Origin: Camellia lanceoleosa
Lineage: Eukaryota > Streptophyta > Magnoliopsida > Ericales > Theaceae
Reading direction: 5' to 3'
NCBI GenBank assembly: GCA_025200525.1
Contig: CM045763.1
Location: forward strand, 89,742,131 to 89,806,130
DNA: 64,000 nt
Position numbers and translations under genes: made by a program. Each line of letters opens with the position of its first letter. The first letter of the stretch is position 1. Positions 46,768-58,854 of this stretch are shown in pieces. The notes under the pieces were generated by a model, which searched no databases, had not been told where the DNA came from, and was given only the letters and a program-made list of their open reading frames with translations.

Positions 46768-48826
46768 ATGGGTTTCTCAGCATCCACCATTGTTGACCCA
46801 ATTGGACGTGCAAGAGGCATTTGGCTAATTTGGGATACCGATCAGGTTAATGTTCGTGCTTCCACAATCTCAAACCAATACATTCAAGCTACAATTCACA
46901 AAGAGGATTATAAGGAATGGGTTCTCAATGCAGTCTATGCCAACACTAACCCATTATCCAGAGACACTTTGGAAAGACCTTGAAGACACAGTTAGCTGTA
47001 CGAACAAACCATGGCTAGTTCTGGGAGATTTTAATGATTATGCCAACTAGAATGAGAGAATGAGTTTCTACCTACTTAAACCCAGAACCGAACACAAAGA
47101 TTTAATGAAAGAGTCAACAACTGTAATCTCATTGACCTAGGAAGTGTAGGCCCTCGATTTACCTGGACAAATAACAGACAAGGTATAGCTAACATTATGG
47201 AAAGATTAGACAGAGCCATGAGCAATGATCAATGGCAAGCTTTGTTCCCTGAAGGTACTGTGAGGACCCTTCTAAGAACCTATTCGGATCATTCTCCACT
47301 GGTGGTTTACACTCAAGGTATGAATCCCTTTAACTCTCACAATAGACCTTTTAGATTTGAAACTGCTTGGTTGTGTCACCCCACTTTCTTTGATGTTGTT
47401 CATAAATCTTGGCATGATATGGAGTTTAAACTGCTTAAAGCCATTGATAAATTCACTATTAATGCTAAAACCTGGAACAAAGAAGTTTTTGGCAACATCT
47501 TTAAAAAAAAAAAGAGAGAGAAATCTTTTGGCTCGCATTAAAGGCATACAAAAAACCCAAGCCATCAATTTTTCGCATAATCTTCATCTATTTGAGAAAG
47601 ACCTTATTGAGAAAGACCTTATTAAACAATTTAACATGACATTGTTTCATGAAGAAATTTTGTGGTACCAAAAATCTAATAAGTGGCTTATCATGGGTGA
47701 TAGCAATTCAAAAAAAATTCATATGTCCACCCTTACCAAGAGAAGAAAGTCTAAAATCCAGGTTTTAAAAGATGATAATGGTAATTGGATTTCCAGTAGT
47801 AATGATCTAAAAGCTCACATTTTTGGATCACTTCACTAAACTCTTTCAATATGAAGAAACTCATCTTTTGGATAATTTGGTCAATATTGCTAGAACTAGA
47901 ATCACTAGAGAAGATAATGCTAGTCTCTAGGCCCCTATGACTAACACTGAAATCTGGAATGCCATTCGTAGTATTAAAGCCTTTAAAGCCCCTAGAAAGG
48001 ATGGTCTTCAAGTTGTTTTCTACCATAAAAATTGGAACACTATTGGCAACTTTGTTTGCCATTTTATTAAGGACTGTTTCCACAATAAGACTATCCTCAC
48101 TGAGATTAATGAAACCCAAATTGTTCGAATCTCTAAACTTCCGAACCCGGAGTCTTTAAAGCAATTTCGCCTCATAAGCCTTTGTAATGTTACCTATAAA
48201 TCCATTACTAAAATTATTGTCAACAGACTTAGACCTCTTCTCTCCAATCTCATCAGCCCCGACCAAAGCAATTTTCTCCCTGGGTGCACCACCACTGATA
48301 ATATTATCATAATCCAAGAGATTCTCTACACCATTAGAGGTAAAAAAGGTAAGATTTGGGGTATGGTCCTCAAAATTGATTTGAAAAAGGCCTATGATCG
48401 CACTTTCTATGATTTCATCCACCACTCCCTTAGAAAACTTAATCTTAACCCTGAATGGATCACTCTTATCATGAATTGTGTGTCTAATGTCAATTCTTTC
48501 ATCATTTGGAATGGTGAGGCCTTACCTAGTATTAGTACGGGAAAAGGTCTTAGACAGGGAGATCCTCTATCCCCTTATTTATTTGTTCTTTGCATGGAAA
48601 ATCTGTCCAACATGATCAGAATTAAAACTAAAAATGGAGAATGTAAGGGCCTTCAAGCTTCTAAAGACAGCCCTTCATTTCCCATTTGTTTTTTGCTGAT
48701 GACCTTATCTTATTTGCTAGAGTTACTAGAAGAAACTGTGCTTGTATTTTGGATGTATTATCTAGTTTTTATGATATGTTTGGCCAAAAAATCAATTTCC
48801 AAAAATCAAAAAACAAAAAAAAAAAA
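46768..48826 (+). pseudogene. LINE ORF2, 5' part: endonuclease and reverse transcriptase
   Basis: It starts inside the endonuclease domain (GFSASTIVDPIGRARGIWL; GPRFTWTNNRQG near 47150; RTYSDHSPLVV near 47280). The reverse transcriptase follows: KAPRKDGLQVVFYH, FRLISLCNVTYKSI, MVLKIDLKKAYD, GLRQGDPLSPYLF and, after a frame change near 48690, FADDLILF. It ends at INFQKSK, where an A-rich run begins. ORF1 and the endonuclease start are missing. Stops near 46980 and 47540 and frame changes make it dead. Confidence 0.8.
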
Positions 48827-49027
48827 TTCTCTGCCTTTAGTACAAAAATCTTTGCTCCTCTTTTGTAATGCCTCTTAAATTTCATTATGACACCATCGAA
48901 AATATTTAAAAAACTTATTTCGTTATGAAAATTTAATGATTCATGTGATGATATAAGAGTTTTTTTTTTTTTAAAAATATTTATGATATTCAAATTTTAT
49001 AAGATAAATGATATCTTATATTTTTAT

Positions 49028-49703
49028 AATAGTTAATGTCTCTCAACATTTTCACATAGAAAATTTGACTCAGAAAAATTTCAGCCTCAACTCAAACAAA
49101 TTTCTTTGATTTTTCATTGAGGGGCCTTAGCTAATAAAAAAAACATTTTGAACCTCTCCTACCATACAAATTTGGAGATGAATGTTTCACTAATTTTTCT
49201 TTTTAAAAAAAAAAAAAAAAATTACCTTGGCCATTTGTTAAAAAGTCATTGATAATCACAAGTTAGAAATGTATTACAAGAAACAATGAATATAATCGGC
49301 TTGATTATTGTGAAATCATAAAAAGTATTTTTTTGATGAAATTAATTGACCTATTTTATTACACTCATTCATCAAAAACCAAATTCAAAATCAAGAATTT
49401 TTTTTTTAAAAAAAAAAAAAAATAGTGAAACGTCCCTCTTCAACTTTGTGTAGTAGAAATGTCAAGATATTTTTTTTATTAGCCAAAATCTCTAAACATT
49501 TTCACAGAGAAATTTTGACTCTGAAAAATTTCACCAAACTTAGAGAAATTTCAGTCCTGATTCAAAGAAAATTTGAAATTTCTTTGATATGATCAAAAAA
49601 AATTTCGAAATTTCTCTGTAAAAATTAAAATTTCTCTAAATCAGACAAAATTTCTCTGAATTAAATCTTTTCTGTAAAAACATTAAGAAACCTCAACTAT
49701 TAT
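49028..49703. mobile_element. Fold-back element with long imperfect inverted arms
   Basis: The left arm begins AATAGTTAATGTCTCTCAAC and the complement of the right end begins AATAGTTGAGGTTTCTTAAT. The pairing continues through AAATTTGACTCAGAAAAATT and, further in, through the CTAATAAAAAAAACATTTTG and TAGTGAAAC segments around a loop near 49240-49380. No target duplication is clear. It is a non-autonomous element or an old inverted duplication. Confidence 0.6.
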
Positions 49704-49748
49704 TAAAAAATATTATACATAATTTATTTTATAAATCTTTATCAGGAC

Positions 49749-50566
49749 TAGAGGTGTGTGCGGTGCGGGTCGGTGCGGTTTGAGAGAAAAATAGAAACCG
49801 TATAGCGGGTGGCGGATTGATAAAAGTGTCACTAGAATTTGCCATTTTCTTTATCAAAAACCGGCGGTTCGATTGGCAAATAATGGCGGATTTGTCTTTG
49901 CGGTTTGGACGGATTGGTAGTTTATAAAAAATATAATTCAAATTATAAAACTTAAATAAAAAAGTTAAAAAAAGACGAGAGATACCATGATGTTAAGCAT
50001 CTTGCGAAACTTTCTTCTGATGCAGCAAGTGTAGCAACAAAATGATAATATCAACAACTATGCCATCAGTTCATTGCAAGCATCTGTAGAAGCTACAATG
50101 ATCAAATACAATACATAAAATTTATATCATTCAGGGTTTACAATATATTGAAAATGTTTACTGTTGAAAAGTATTTAAATTGAAAAGTAAGCTGATGCAA
50201 GTTTGCAACATGGCCAGAAAAAAAAAAATTTTGAAAAATGAATTGGAATCTAACTTTATTTTGGATTACTGACATCTTAAATTCCTCTCGAGCAGTAATG
50301 TAATACTATATTCTAAGGTGTGGAACAACAAGCAAACTTAAGTAAAAAAGAATTTTTAGAATCTTATAAAACATGATTTAATAGCGGTGTGGATCGATGC
50401 AGTTTGGAAGAAAAATAGAAACTGGCGGATTGATAAAAGTGTCACTAGAATTTGTCATTTTTCTTACCAAAAACCGGCGGTTTGATTGGCAAATAATAAC
50501 GAATTTGCCTTGACGGTGCGGCTCGGTGCGGTTTTGGCAGTTTTGGCGGTATTATGCACACCCCTA
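49749..50566. mobile_element. Non-autonomous hAT-type element, 818 bp
   Basis: The ends TAGAGGTGTG and CACACCCCTA are inverted copies, flanked by a perfect 8-bp duplication ATCAGGAC (49741-49748 and 50567-50574), as in hAT elements. GCGGTGCGG-type motifs crowd both ends. Two similar subterminal segments, GGCGGATTGATAAAAGTGTC (near 49811) and its copy near 50424, lie in direct orientation. Confidence 0.85.
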
Positions 50567-50744
50567 ATCAGGACCTTAAAAAAACTTTCCTTTTTTATTT
50601 TTTTTTTTAGTTTCAAGATTAATAAAGTTGAAAGCCAAGATTAATTTCCAAGAAAAAATAGTTTCAAAATATGGAAAATTGACTAGTTAATTTAACAACA
50701 ATAATAGAGATAATTAATTTTGAAACTCTAAAAAGATCATTAAT

Positions 50745-51398
50745 TAGGGCTAAGCAAGTAATCCGTGAAATCCGTAATCCGATCCAGTCCAGTCCGATCC
50801 AATAGGTTTGGATTAATTTTTTGAATCTGCGGTTCGGTTCTGAATTGAAGAATTAAAAATCCGTAGTCTACGGATTGGTTCCAGATTGAACCCCACGGTT
50901 CCGGATTGGAACCGATCCGGGCCGTATACAAATAATCTATATTTTTATTATACATTCTCCCTCATAGTATCTTCTCTTAATTCTATATAAAATCTAAACT
51001 CAAACCTAAAACCGTATAATATCTTTTTTTATTATTTTTGTTTGTTGGTTTTTAGTTTTAATTTGTAATGATTTAAATACTTATAGTGAAACTAGTTTTC
51101 TTATGGTTATTTAAATTTTAGAACAATATGTCACTATTATAAAAAAAATATATTGCTATTATGGAATTAATATAACGCTATGTTTATATTTTTATAAAAT
51201 TAAAGTATTATATATATATATATATTTATTATTTAATTATATAAATCTGTGGTCCTAAATCGATCTAATCCGTATTTAAATAGATTGGTTCCATGATTTA
51301 AACGGATTGAATTGATTCCAATTTTTTAAGAACCGTAAATAATAAATTGATCTTGATTTTATCCTAATATGATCAAATCCAAACCATACTCACACCTA
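50745..51398. mobile_element. Second non-autonomous hAT-type element, 654 bp
   Basis: The ends TAGGGCTAAG and CTCACACCTA are imperfect inverted copies, flanked by an 8-bp duplication TCATTAAT (50737-50744 and 51399-51406). The inside carries repeated AATCCG, GATCC and GATTGG-type motifs and no coding frame. It sits about 370 bp upstream of the ORM start codon. Confidence 0.75.
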
Positions 51399-51767
51399 TC
51401 ATTAATAACATGACACTCAATAAAAAAATATATATAACATCAAGATCAAAAAAATCAAATCATGATAAAACCCACTGCCACGTCTCATTTTTCTTAACTT
51501 AACGCTGCATTTACACCCTAAATTGAGGTGTGCGTGGGACGCGAAGTCTGAGATTTCCATTGAATTCATCATCTTCATCTTCCTTCTTCTGATCTAATAA
51601 TCCCTAAACGCCCCAAAAAACCAATCAACCCGATTCAATCTTCAATTCGTCATCATCATCATCGCCATCAAAATCAACCTCGAGAAGATCACTCCAACAA
51701 AGATCAATCCAACAAATATCAAAGAAACAGGTGAGTATCATTGTTTGGTGCATTTGGGGATTCAAAA

Positions 51768-54700
51768 ATGGCGAATTTGTACGTGAAGGCTGTGCCACCG
51801 GTCGACATGAACAGGAATACGGAGTGGTTTACGTACCCAGGAGTTTGGACAACCTACATCTTGATCCTCTTCTTCTCTTGGCTTCTTGTTCTCTCCATCT
51901 TCGGCTGCTCTCCTGGCATGGCGTGGACCATCGTCAATCTCTCCCATTTCGCCGTAAGCCCATCTCTCTAACTTTTGTTTGATTCATTGAGGTTTCTCTG
52001 TTCTGGGTTTTAGGGCTTTGATGAAATTAATTGAGTTTTTTTTATGTGTTGTTGAATTGGTACTTAATTCGTTATAGTGATTTTTTTTATTTTATTTTAT
52101 TATTATTTTTTTTTATGGATTGTAGATTGTAGATTTTTCATGTTTTTCTGATTTTTCGTTATAGTAAAATTAATTGGTACTTAATTCGTTATAGTGAAAT
52201 AAATTGGTACTAAATTCGTTGTAGCACTTGCAGATTGTAGATTTTTCATGTTTTTCTGATATTTACAGAATGATGACTGCAGAGATTTGTCTAAAAAAAC
52301 CTTGAGAATATAAGCAAAAATGTTTATGTTTCTGATACGATTTAAATTTTATTTTATTTTATTTTTATATTCAGCTTATAGGCTAATTTAATTTACAGTG
52401 AACTTAGCGAACCTTCACAGTGAGTCAGTGATGGACTTTTGGAATAGATGCACAATTCATTTTCTGCCTTTACACTTCATCAAGCGACATTTCTTGTTTT
52501 GGTTAGGTCCATTGTTACTTCAGACAATTTTCTTTTACTTATTTGCCTTTGGCTTGTGAACTCCATGGGTGTAGGGCATGAATAATGTGGGTAGTGGTGG
52601 ATGAGGTGGTTAGTTATGAATCTCTAGGAAAATGATGGCCTATTCAATGACTGTTGTCGCTAGAGGCAGAGGAGGAGAGAACTAAGGCGATCTTAGAGGG
52701 AAAGAGGGTGGCAATGAGAGATTTTAGCAACAGGATGAAGATAATCAGATTTATTTGTTGTTTATATGTATGAATTTCCCTTTATATAAGGTCCAAGACC
52801 ATTGGTATTTGGTGGTCAGCTCCCTTATGAAAGCTGGCCAATTTCCCTTGGCTTGGCAAAACAGGGGTATGAGGTTTACCTATTCTGTCCCATGATTCAG
52901 ATCTTGGGGGTCATATCATGAGAGTTGCAAAGTTAGATCTGAAATTTCAGTGTTGTATCATGGAAAACTTTAGGGTAAATTACAAACACCCCCTCGAGGT
53001 TTAGTAAAAATACAGATTCCCCCTGAGGTTTGAGAAATTACAAATTCCCCCCTGAGGGTCAAATTTTCATAAAAAATTAGAAAAAATTAGGGGGGAATTT
53101 GTATGAAAATAAAAACCCTAGGGGGCAATTTGTTATGAAAATGTAAACCTCAGGGGGCGGGATGTAATTTCTCAAACCTCAGGGGGGAATCTGTATTTTC
53201 ACCAAACCTCGAGGGGGGTGTTTGTAATTTGCCCAAAACTTTAAGTGGTAGGTTCAAGGTTTTAAAAAGCGGCCACAACCGTTACGTAACGGTTTTGGCG
53301 GTTACCGCCACCCGTTACGGCCACTTTTGCAGTGTGATTGAGATTCACAGGTGTGTCAGAAGTGTCATAACGGTGTCAGAATGAATGACTCAATACGCAG
53401 ATTACATAACGGTTCCAAACTGTTTCTTTTAAAAAAACACACAAAAAAAAACTAAAAATGGGGGAAGATGGATAGAGAGAAGAGGGAAGATAAAGAGAGA
53501 AAATAGAGGAGCAAGAGACAGAGAGAGAGAGAGAGAAAGAAGAGGGAAGATGAAGAACATGTTATTAATTTGTTGAAATTATAAGACCTATGCTATTCTA
53601 TTCAGCTGCTATCACTAAACCATTTTGTTTGTGTGTGTCTATTTATATATTGTTTGAAAATAATAATAATAATAAGTGTGATCATTATCTATTTGGCTTG
53701 GTTAAAATTTAAATATATATATATATATATATTTAGGCTCTTATTTATTATCTTACTTTTGTCATTATTTATCTTATATATAATAGTTAGTGATTAATTT
53801 TTTGTAAAATATAAAGTCATTAATTATTAAAATAAAATGTAAAAAACTCAGTTTGTAGTGATTTAAAAATATGAAATGTATTGGATCACACTTAAAAATT
53901 TACAAAAATTGATCAATATTTATATTTAACCCAATAAATATAATCATGGAAAAAAAATATGTGTATCGGTAAGTTTTTTTCAAATTGTGCAAAAAATAAA
54001 AAAATTCACAGTTACGTCACATAACCGTTACACTATGACCTTTACACTTAAGCAAGAATCGCCACCGTTACGGCGACCGCAACCGCTTTTCAGAACCTTG
54101 GGTAGGTATGATATCCCTCTTAAAGTGTCAGGTATTTGGGTCTCTGCATTACTGTCTCTAAGACCGGTCAAAGAGGGTCTGTTCCTCAAGGAGGACGAGC
54201 CAAACAACCTTGAGGAGCCCTTAGTCTTAGTCTTCAAGTCACAATCCTCCAACAATCCTGAGCAGTGAATGCCTAGGTTAAGCTCCTAGCATAGGATGGC
54301 AAATTGGTGGCAATGGTGATAATAATAGGTAGAAGTCCCAACTTAGGGAAAAGGGTATAGGGGAGGCATAACCAAGCTACAAGTCTGGCTATATTGTTGT
54401 CTAGTGGGAGTGGCCGAGAAGTTGCATTGGTCTGGCCCAAGTGGTACTTCTAATCACTCAGCATACCCTATAGGAATGAGGTATGAGGGATCACGGACCA
54501 TGGTTTGGCAAGAACTCATCCAATTGAGCTATAAAGTTTCAAGTCGTGACACTGCAGAGTGGGTTTGGCCGAGTAATCAAGGCATGGCTTGGCCGAGCAG
54601 TTTTGTGGGCCACACCTCCAAGTTTCTCATACTTTGACTCATTCATGTGGTGCATTGGCTTACCAATAAGGTGCTAAGCGCAGTAGCGAGCCAAGCTGCC

Positions 54701-57601
54701 ATACTTAGTGGTACGTGTTCCCCCACTTTGGCTAGGCACATAACCCCAATTAGTCTGCTTGGGGGACATTTTGACATCCATGAGGACTGCCATGTGGAGG
54801 TTGATAAGCCTAGGTGGATGTGATGTAGCACCCGTGAGGCTTGCCACGTAGCAAGGGTAATCCAGATACTCACAAATGATATTTATCATGAAAATAAACT
54901 GAGAAGTCCAACTAGTTCTTCTCTTCTCTTCTCATCTCTAGGCCCCATTTTTGTTGAGGGTAAGGATGTTTTATGGCTTTATTGTCGATAATGAGTCATA
55001 ATGTGACTTTATCTTCCTATAATATCTACGTGAAACACAGAAACTCCTTTTGGTTGTTTGTTCCAAGTCTTAAATTGATAGACTTTATCTTCCTATAATA
55101 TCTACATTAAGGGAAAATTTAAGTTATATTGTTACTGTGGTAAGCCATAAGCACTTTGCTAGCTGTGTGTTTCTTGTGAACTGTGATACCATAACAGTGT
55201 TCTTGTTAGTTGTCAATTTTCTATGAATTATGATTTCAGTTGATTTAAATGGTAGAATTACTTGTTATAGTGGTGCATGAATACTCTCTCTCTCTCAGCT
55301 TTCTACGTGATCAATCATGTGTGTTTTTTTTTGGCTACTACAATGAAATTATTTGAACAACCCTATTAAACCCTAGTTGAACTTCCTAAGCCTCTTCTGC
55401 CATTGGTTATTATCCTGAAATTTTTATGCTACTGTCCCTTGTACTAAATATTTTGTTGAATGTCTAAATTGTCAAAGACCATGTGTCACTTCTTTCGTTA
55501 ACAGTTGATAAGAAAACTATTTATTTGATGATTTTGGCTTACACACACATATATATTTGATACGCTGAAATGATTTTGGCTTACACACACATGTATTTGA
55601 TAAGCTGAAATATTGGTTCTTCTCTACTTTTTCAATTTATAGTTCTGCACTAGCTTAGTTATCTTTGTGCCTTCATATTGCATGATTGAGGAGTATGCTT
55701 CTCTATTTAGGTCACTTATCACTTTTTCCATTGGAAGAAAGGAACTCCATTTGCTGATGACCAGGGTATCTATAATTCGCTGACTTGGTGGGAGCAGATT
55801 GACAATGGAAAGCAGCTCACCCGCAACAGAAAGTTCCTAACCGTTGTACCTGTGGTGCTGTAAGTTATTGTATCAGCCTATTAGTTTGGATATGTAGATT
55901 TTGCATAATCTTATTGGAATCTGTCTTCTATATTATACATCAACTTGCTTCAAATTTATTTAGTGATGTACAACAGTATGTTTCTTAGCTTGAGTATGTT
56001 TGTAAATGCAGAGTAATATTTGTAATACAGTATTGGATCAGGATTGTCTGCAGTCCACTTTAGTGGATTAGACCGTACAGTCCTGCCCATACGCTCACCA
56101 CATGTCCCATTTTACTTATATGAGTCATTCATTTTGTAAACCCCTCTGTATATAATTCATAAAAAAAAAAAAAAAAAAAAAAAATCAAATTGATATGACA
56201 ATTGTAGTCACATGATTTCATCATCTTTGTTTTTAAAAAAAAGACTAGTTTATTTTTAAAATCATACTTATCGTCTTTATTTTTTTTAAACAAAGATGAT
56301 TAACTCATGTGGCAATGATTATCTTTTTTTTTTTTAAAATGATCTACACAAAGAGGCCTAGGAAATGAACAACTCAAATCTCTGGAATGGAACCACTGTT
56401 GGATCCCACAGGCCGGACTACACGGTCCAATCTACTAACGTGGACTACAAACAATCCTAACCCATTTGATTTGAAATGAAAAGGCCCAACTTCTCTCTAA
56501 TTACTAAACATCCAATTGTGAGAGGAGCTGTGATGCCCACGATTCCTGTTGTTGATAGAAGCCGTGTGTGAAATGAAATATTGTTCTGAACTCATAGCTT
56601 AGTTTGGACGAGAGGCTTATGCTTTAATCAAATTAAAATGAAAAGAGAAATGTTGAACAATCTGACTAAGTCGAATGAGTGGGTCGATAACGTGTTCTAT
56701 GGAATGTAGCTTCCAACCTTTAGGTAATTGTGTTTTGACATTCTACAATACATGGTACATACCATGCTAGTTGAATCACCCCAAAAGATTAATACACTAC
56801 TTGATGATGATAGTACTTCTTCAGCCAGACACACTCACACATGGAGCTATTATATACTTTTCTTTGTGATGAAGACACATATCATTGCTATGTACGGAAT
56901 CTTAACATAGCATCTCCGAAAACAGAGAATTTCATTTGAATTTTTTGGGTTTTTAGAGACAGCTGAAATTGAAATATGAAATGGGATACAAACTACTCTT
57001 TGTATGGTGGTTCATGTTGTGTTTATCAATGTCGGTAAAATATAGACTGATTTGTTGTGGAAATTTTTTGGAGTGGTGCTACATGCGCCAATTAGTGTAC
57101 TAACTAGTGTACCAACACTAGTTATAACATTATTTTGACCCCACTCATTATACAAATTACAAATACCAAAAACTTCTTAAATTATGACACATCATCAATT
57201 GGTACACTAGTTAGTGCACTAATTGGTGCATATAGCATTAGTCAATTTTTTATCTAGCTTCTTTTTATTCATTTCTCATCTTGATATACTCTTTGGACGT
57301 CAAATTGGAAGCAATTTCAATTAGGCAGACCAGTTAAAACACATGAATTTTTGCTGTCCGATGTCAGACTTAAGTCTCTACTACGAAGTTAATGGGATTT
57401 ACAGATAACTCAATGCCATGGCCAATCAATAACCCTCAATTTCTGTTTGTTATTCCTGACAGGTACTTGATAGCCTCACACACAACCGACTACCAACACC
57501 CAATGCTCTTCTTCAATACTCTTGCAGTGATGGTGTTAGTTGTTGCCAAGTTCCCCAATATGCACAAGGTCCGCATCTTTGGAATCAACGGAGATCAGTG
57601 A
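51768..57601 (+). CDS. ORM: ORM/ORMDL family protein, regulator of sphingolipid synthesis
   Basis: There are three exons: 51768-51953, 55711-55859 and 57463-57601, giving 157 aa, the usual plant ORM length. Introns are GT..AG (51954-55710 and 55860-57462) and the frame joins cleanly. The protein starts MANLYVKAVPPVDMNRNTEW. It has hydrophobic segments at about residues 27-46 and 50-66 and two more near the C-terminus, and ends VRIFGINGDQ. ORM proteins sit in the ER membrane, bind serine palmitoyltransferase and restrain the first step of sphingolipid synthesis. The 5' leader (from about 51530) is pyrimidine-rich with no ATG ahead of the start, and a CCACGTCTC motif lies near 51478. Intron 1 is swollen by MITEs. 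The exons are intact, so the gene is probably functional. Confidence 0.95.
52055..52260 (+). repeat. Local direct duplication in ORM intron 1
   Basis: GATTGTAGATTTTTCATG and its downstream bases occur twice, about 107 bp apart. TTGGTACTTAATTCGTTATA occurs three times with small changes. This is a simple local duplication with no coding content. Confidence 0.65.
52261..52963 (+). other. ORM intron 1, unassigned sequence
   Basis: No gene is seen. A TTTATATAAGG motif near 52780 and LTR-like texture suggest an old retrotransposon remnant that may continue at 54108-54900. I found no ends or target duplication to prove it. Confidence 0.3.
52973..53234. mobile_element. Mutator-type MITE in ORM intron 1, 262 bp
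   Basis: Nearly perfect long inverted repeats start GGGTAAATTACAAACACCCC and end in the complement. The flanking 9-bp duplication AAAACTTTA (52964-52972 and 53235-53243) is typical of Mutator-like elements. The element is almost a complete palindrome rich in C and G runs. Confidence 0.88.
53254..54100. mobile_element. hAT-like non-autonomous element in ORM intron 1, 847 bp
   Basis: Inverted ends (TCAAGGTTTTAAAAAGCGG; right end complement CAAGGTTCTGAAAAGCGG) are flanked by GGTAGGT (53247-53253 and 54101-54107), 7 bp plus one mismatched base. GTTACG/CGTAAC motifs repeat at both ends. It lies 19 bp from the Mutator-type MITE. Confidence 0.78.
54108..55520 (+). other. ORM intron 1, unassigned sequence
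   Basis: No gene is seen. GACTTTATCTTCCTATAATA occurs twice, about 79 bp apart (near 55002 and 55081). Short open frames here have no recognisable domain. Confidence 0.4.
55528..55610 (+). repeat. Tandem duplication of ~42 bp in ORM intron 1
   Basis: ATGATTTTGGCTTACACACA followed by CAT-ATTTGATA-GCTGAA occurs twice in a row with small differences, about 100 bp before exon 2. Confidence 0.75.
56034..56464. mobile_element. Inverted-repeat element in ORM intron 2, about 430 bp
   Basis: The left arm TGGATCAGGATTGTCTGCAG pairs with the complement of the right arm, TGGGTTAGGATTGTTTGTAG, and the match runs on for about 60 bp. A run of A lies at 56161-56184. No clear target duplication was found, so the superfamily is open. 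Confidence 0.7.
57074..57241. mobile_element. Small MITE in ORM intron 2, first copy of a family
   Basis: Inverted ends GCTACATGCGCCAATTAGTG and the complement of CACTAATTGGTGCATATAGC enclose a short AT-rich core. A second copy in opposite orientation is at 58855-58997. The element ends about 220 bp before exon 3. Confidence 0.75.
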
Positions 57602-57800
57602 ATCGAGCCTGGATTATGATCATAATCATCTTACTGGTGTAAAACCCTGCCCTTGGTTCTCTGTTTGTTCTGTTAAAATGTTATATCCCTGTATAGAAAC
57701 CAGAAATGGAAGTGTAATGTTTTTGTGCCATCTTTTTGTTTTTCACGGGCTGTTTTCCCTTGCAGTTGAAGGAATAATTGTATTGAGTTATTTTTTGTAG
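57602..57800 (+). other. Probable 3' untranslated region of ORM
   Basis: It follows the TGA stop at 57599-57601. T-rich and TGTAATG-type motifs (near 57715) and AATAATTG (near 57770) could serve polyadenylation. The exact end is unknown. Confidence 0.45.
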
Positions 57801-58854
57801 AGAAGCGAGGGGATCACAGTGCTGTTGTCAGCTTATCGCATATCTTAGGAATGCTATCTGTAATTCTCATGTACCTGGTCTCTATTGACTCTTGAAAAAT
57901 AGTTAATGTTGACAAAATGGCATACATGGTGAAAAAAAAAATTGTGTTTGAAGGGACTTGGGGTTTTACGTTCGGGGAATGCATTACTTGGGTGTTTCAA
58001 ATACATAAGAATGTGATATTGTACAGAGAATGATGGGCATTTTGCATGCTAGTGCTATGTTGTGTTGTACTTGAAGGCCTGAACAGAGCTCACAAATTTA
58101 GAGTTCAAGGTGTGCATGGAAACTAGAATGAGATTCCTCTGAATGTAGCTCTAAGGAGTGTGTGAGGCGCAACTGAAATAGCTATTCATTTGTCCAAAGC
58201 TACAGAAAGAGAAATTTTCTAGTAAGTAGTGCCTATTTTACGCACGTGATGTGCTTTTCAATACGTCATGTAATCACAAAATTTATAAACATGATAACAT
58301 GGTTCTATTAAACGTGTTTGATTTCAGTTTTTTAAAAATTAAATTTTTTATTTTTTGTATTTTTATATTTTTAGTTAATATTTTTTAAATTTTAACTAAT
58401 TTTTTTGATTTTTTTAGATGTATTTTATTTAGATATATCTAAATAGTAAATTATTTGTGAAAAAATATTTTAAAAAATTAATAAATATACAAAAATATAA
58501 TAAATGTATTGAATTTTTGTATTTTTTTTTAATTTTTGGTATTTAGTCAATCTTTTAAAGATTTTTTTATAAGTATCATATTTTTCAAGTATATTTATTT
58601 TAGATGTGTTTAAAAATTTTAAAAATTATTTAAAATATTAAAAAAATTTAGTAAAAACAATATATATATATATATATGAAAAATGACAAAAGTAGAATTT
58701 TGTAAAAAATAAATTTAAAAAATTAGAAACATAGTGATTGGTATTTTATTAATTTAAAACAATATCTATCCAGATGATTTAATGAAAAACAGTATCTGTC
58801 AAAATGATATTTAATGATCCAAATGTTACAATCACATCATTATATTTAAAAGGA
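57801..58854. other. No gene seen
   Basis: Intergenic DNA, very AT-rich from 58330 on, with a short (TA)n run at about 58660-58676. Confidence 0.5.

Larger units (their letters stand above)
44740..48827. mobile_element. LINE (non-LTR) insertion with inverted 5' segment
   Basis: Two ORF2 segments lie head to head and meet near 46760. The left arm (minus strand) holds the end of the reverse transcriptase, the zinc-finger region and RNase H, with a tail of (AAATA)n and GAA repeats at 44740-44800. The right arm (plus strand) holds the endonuclease and most of the reverse transcriptase. The sequence TCTCTGCCTTT occurs at both outer edges (44729-44739 and 48828-48838), as a target duplication would. 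Together the arms make one ORF2 without clear overlap, so a single insertion with a twin-priming inversion is likely. Confidence 0.7.

Noticed and set aside
51731..51736. Perfect splice-donor sequence CAG|GTGAGT just before the ORM start
   Set aside because: No acceptor lies between it and the ATG at 51768; using it would remove the start codon. It could be a minor alternative site but is not needed for the gene model.
53987..54268. 93-codon plus-strand frame in ORM intron 1
   Set aside because: It straddles the end of the hAT-like element and has no recognisable domain.
52560..54960. Possible old solo LTR in ORM intron 1
   Set aside because: The texture and a TATATAAGG-like motif are suggestive, but I found no TG..CA ends or target duplication.
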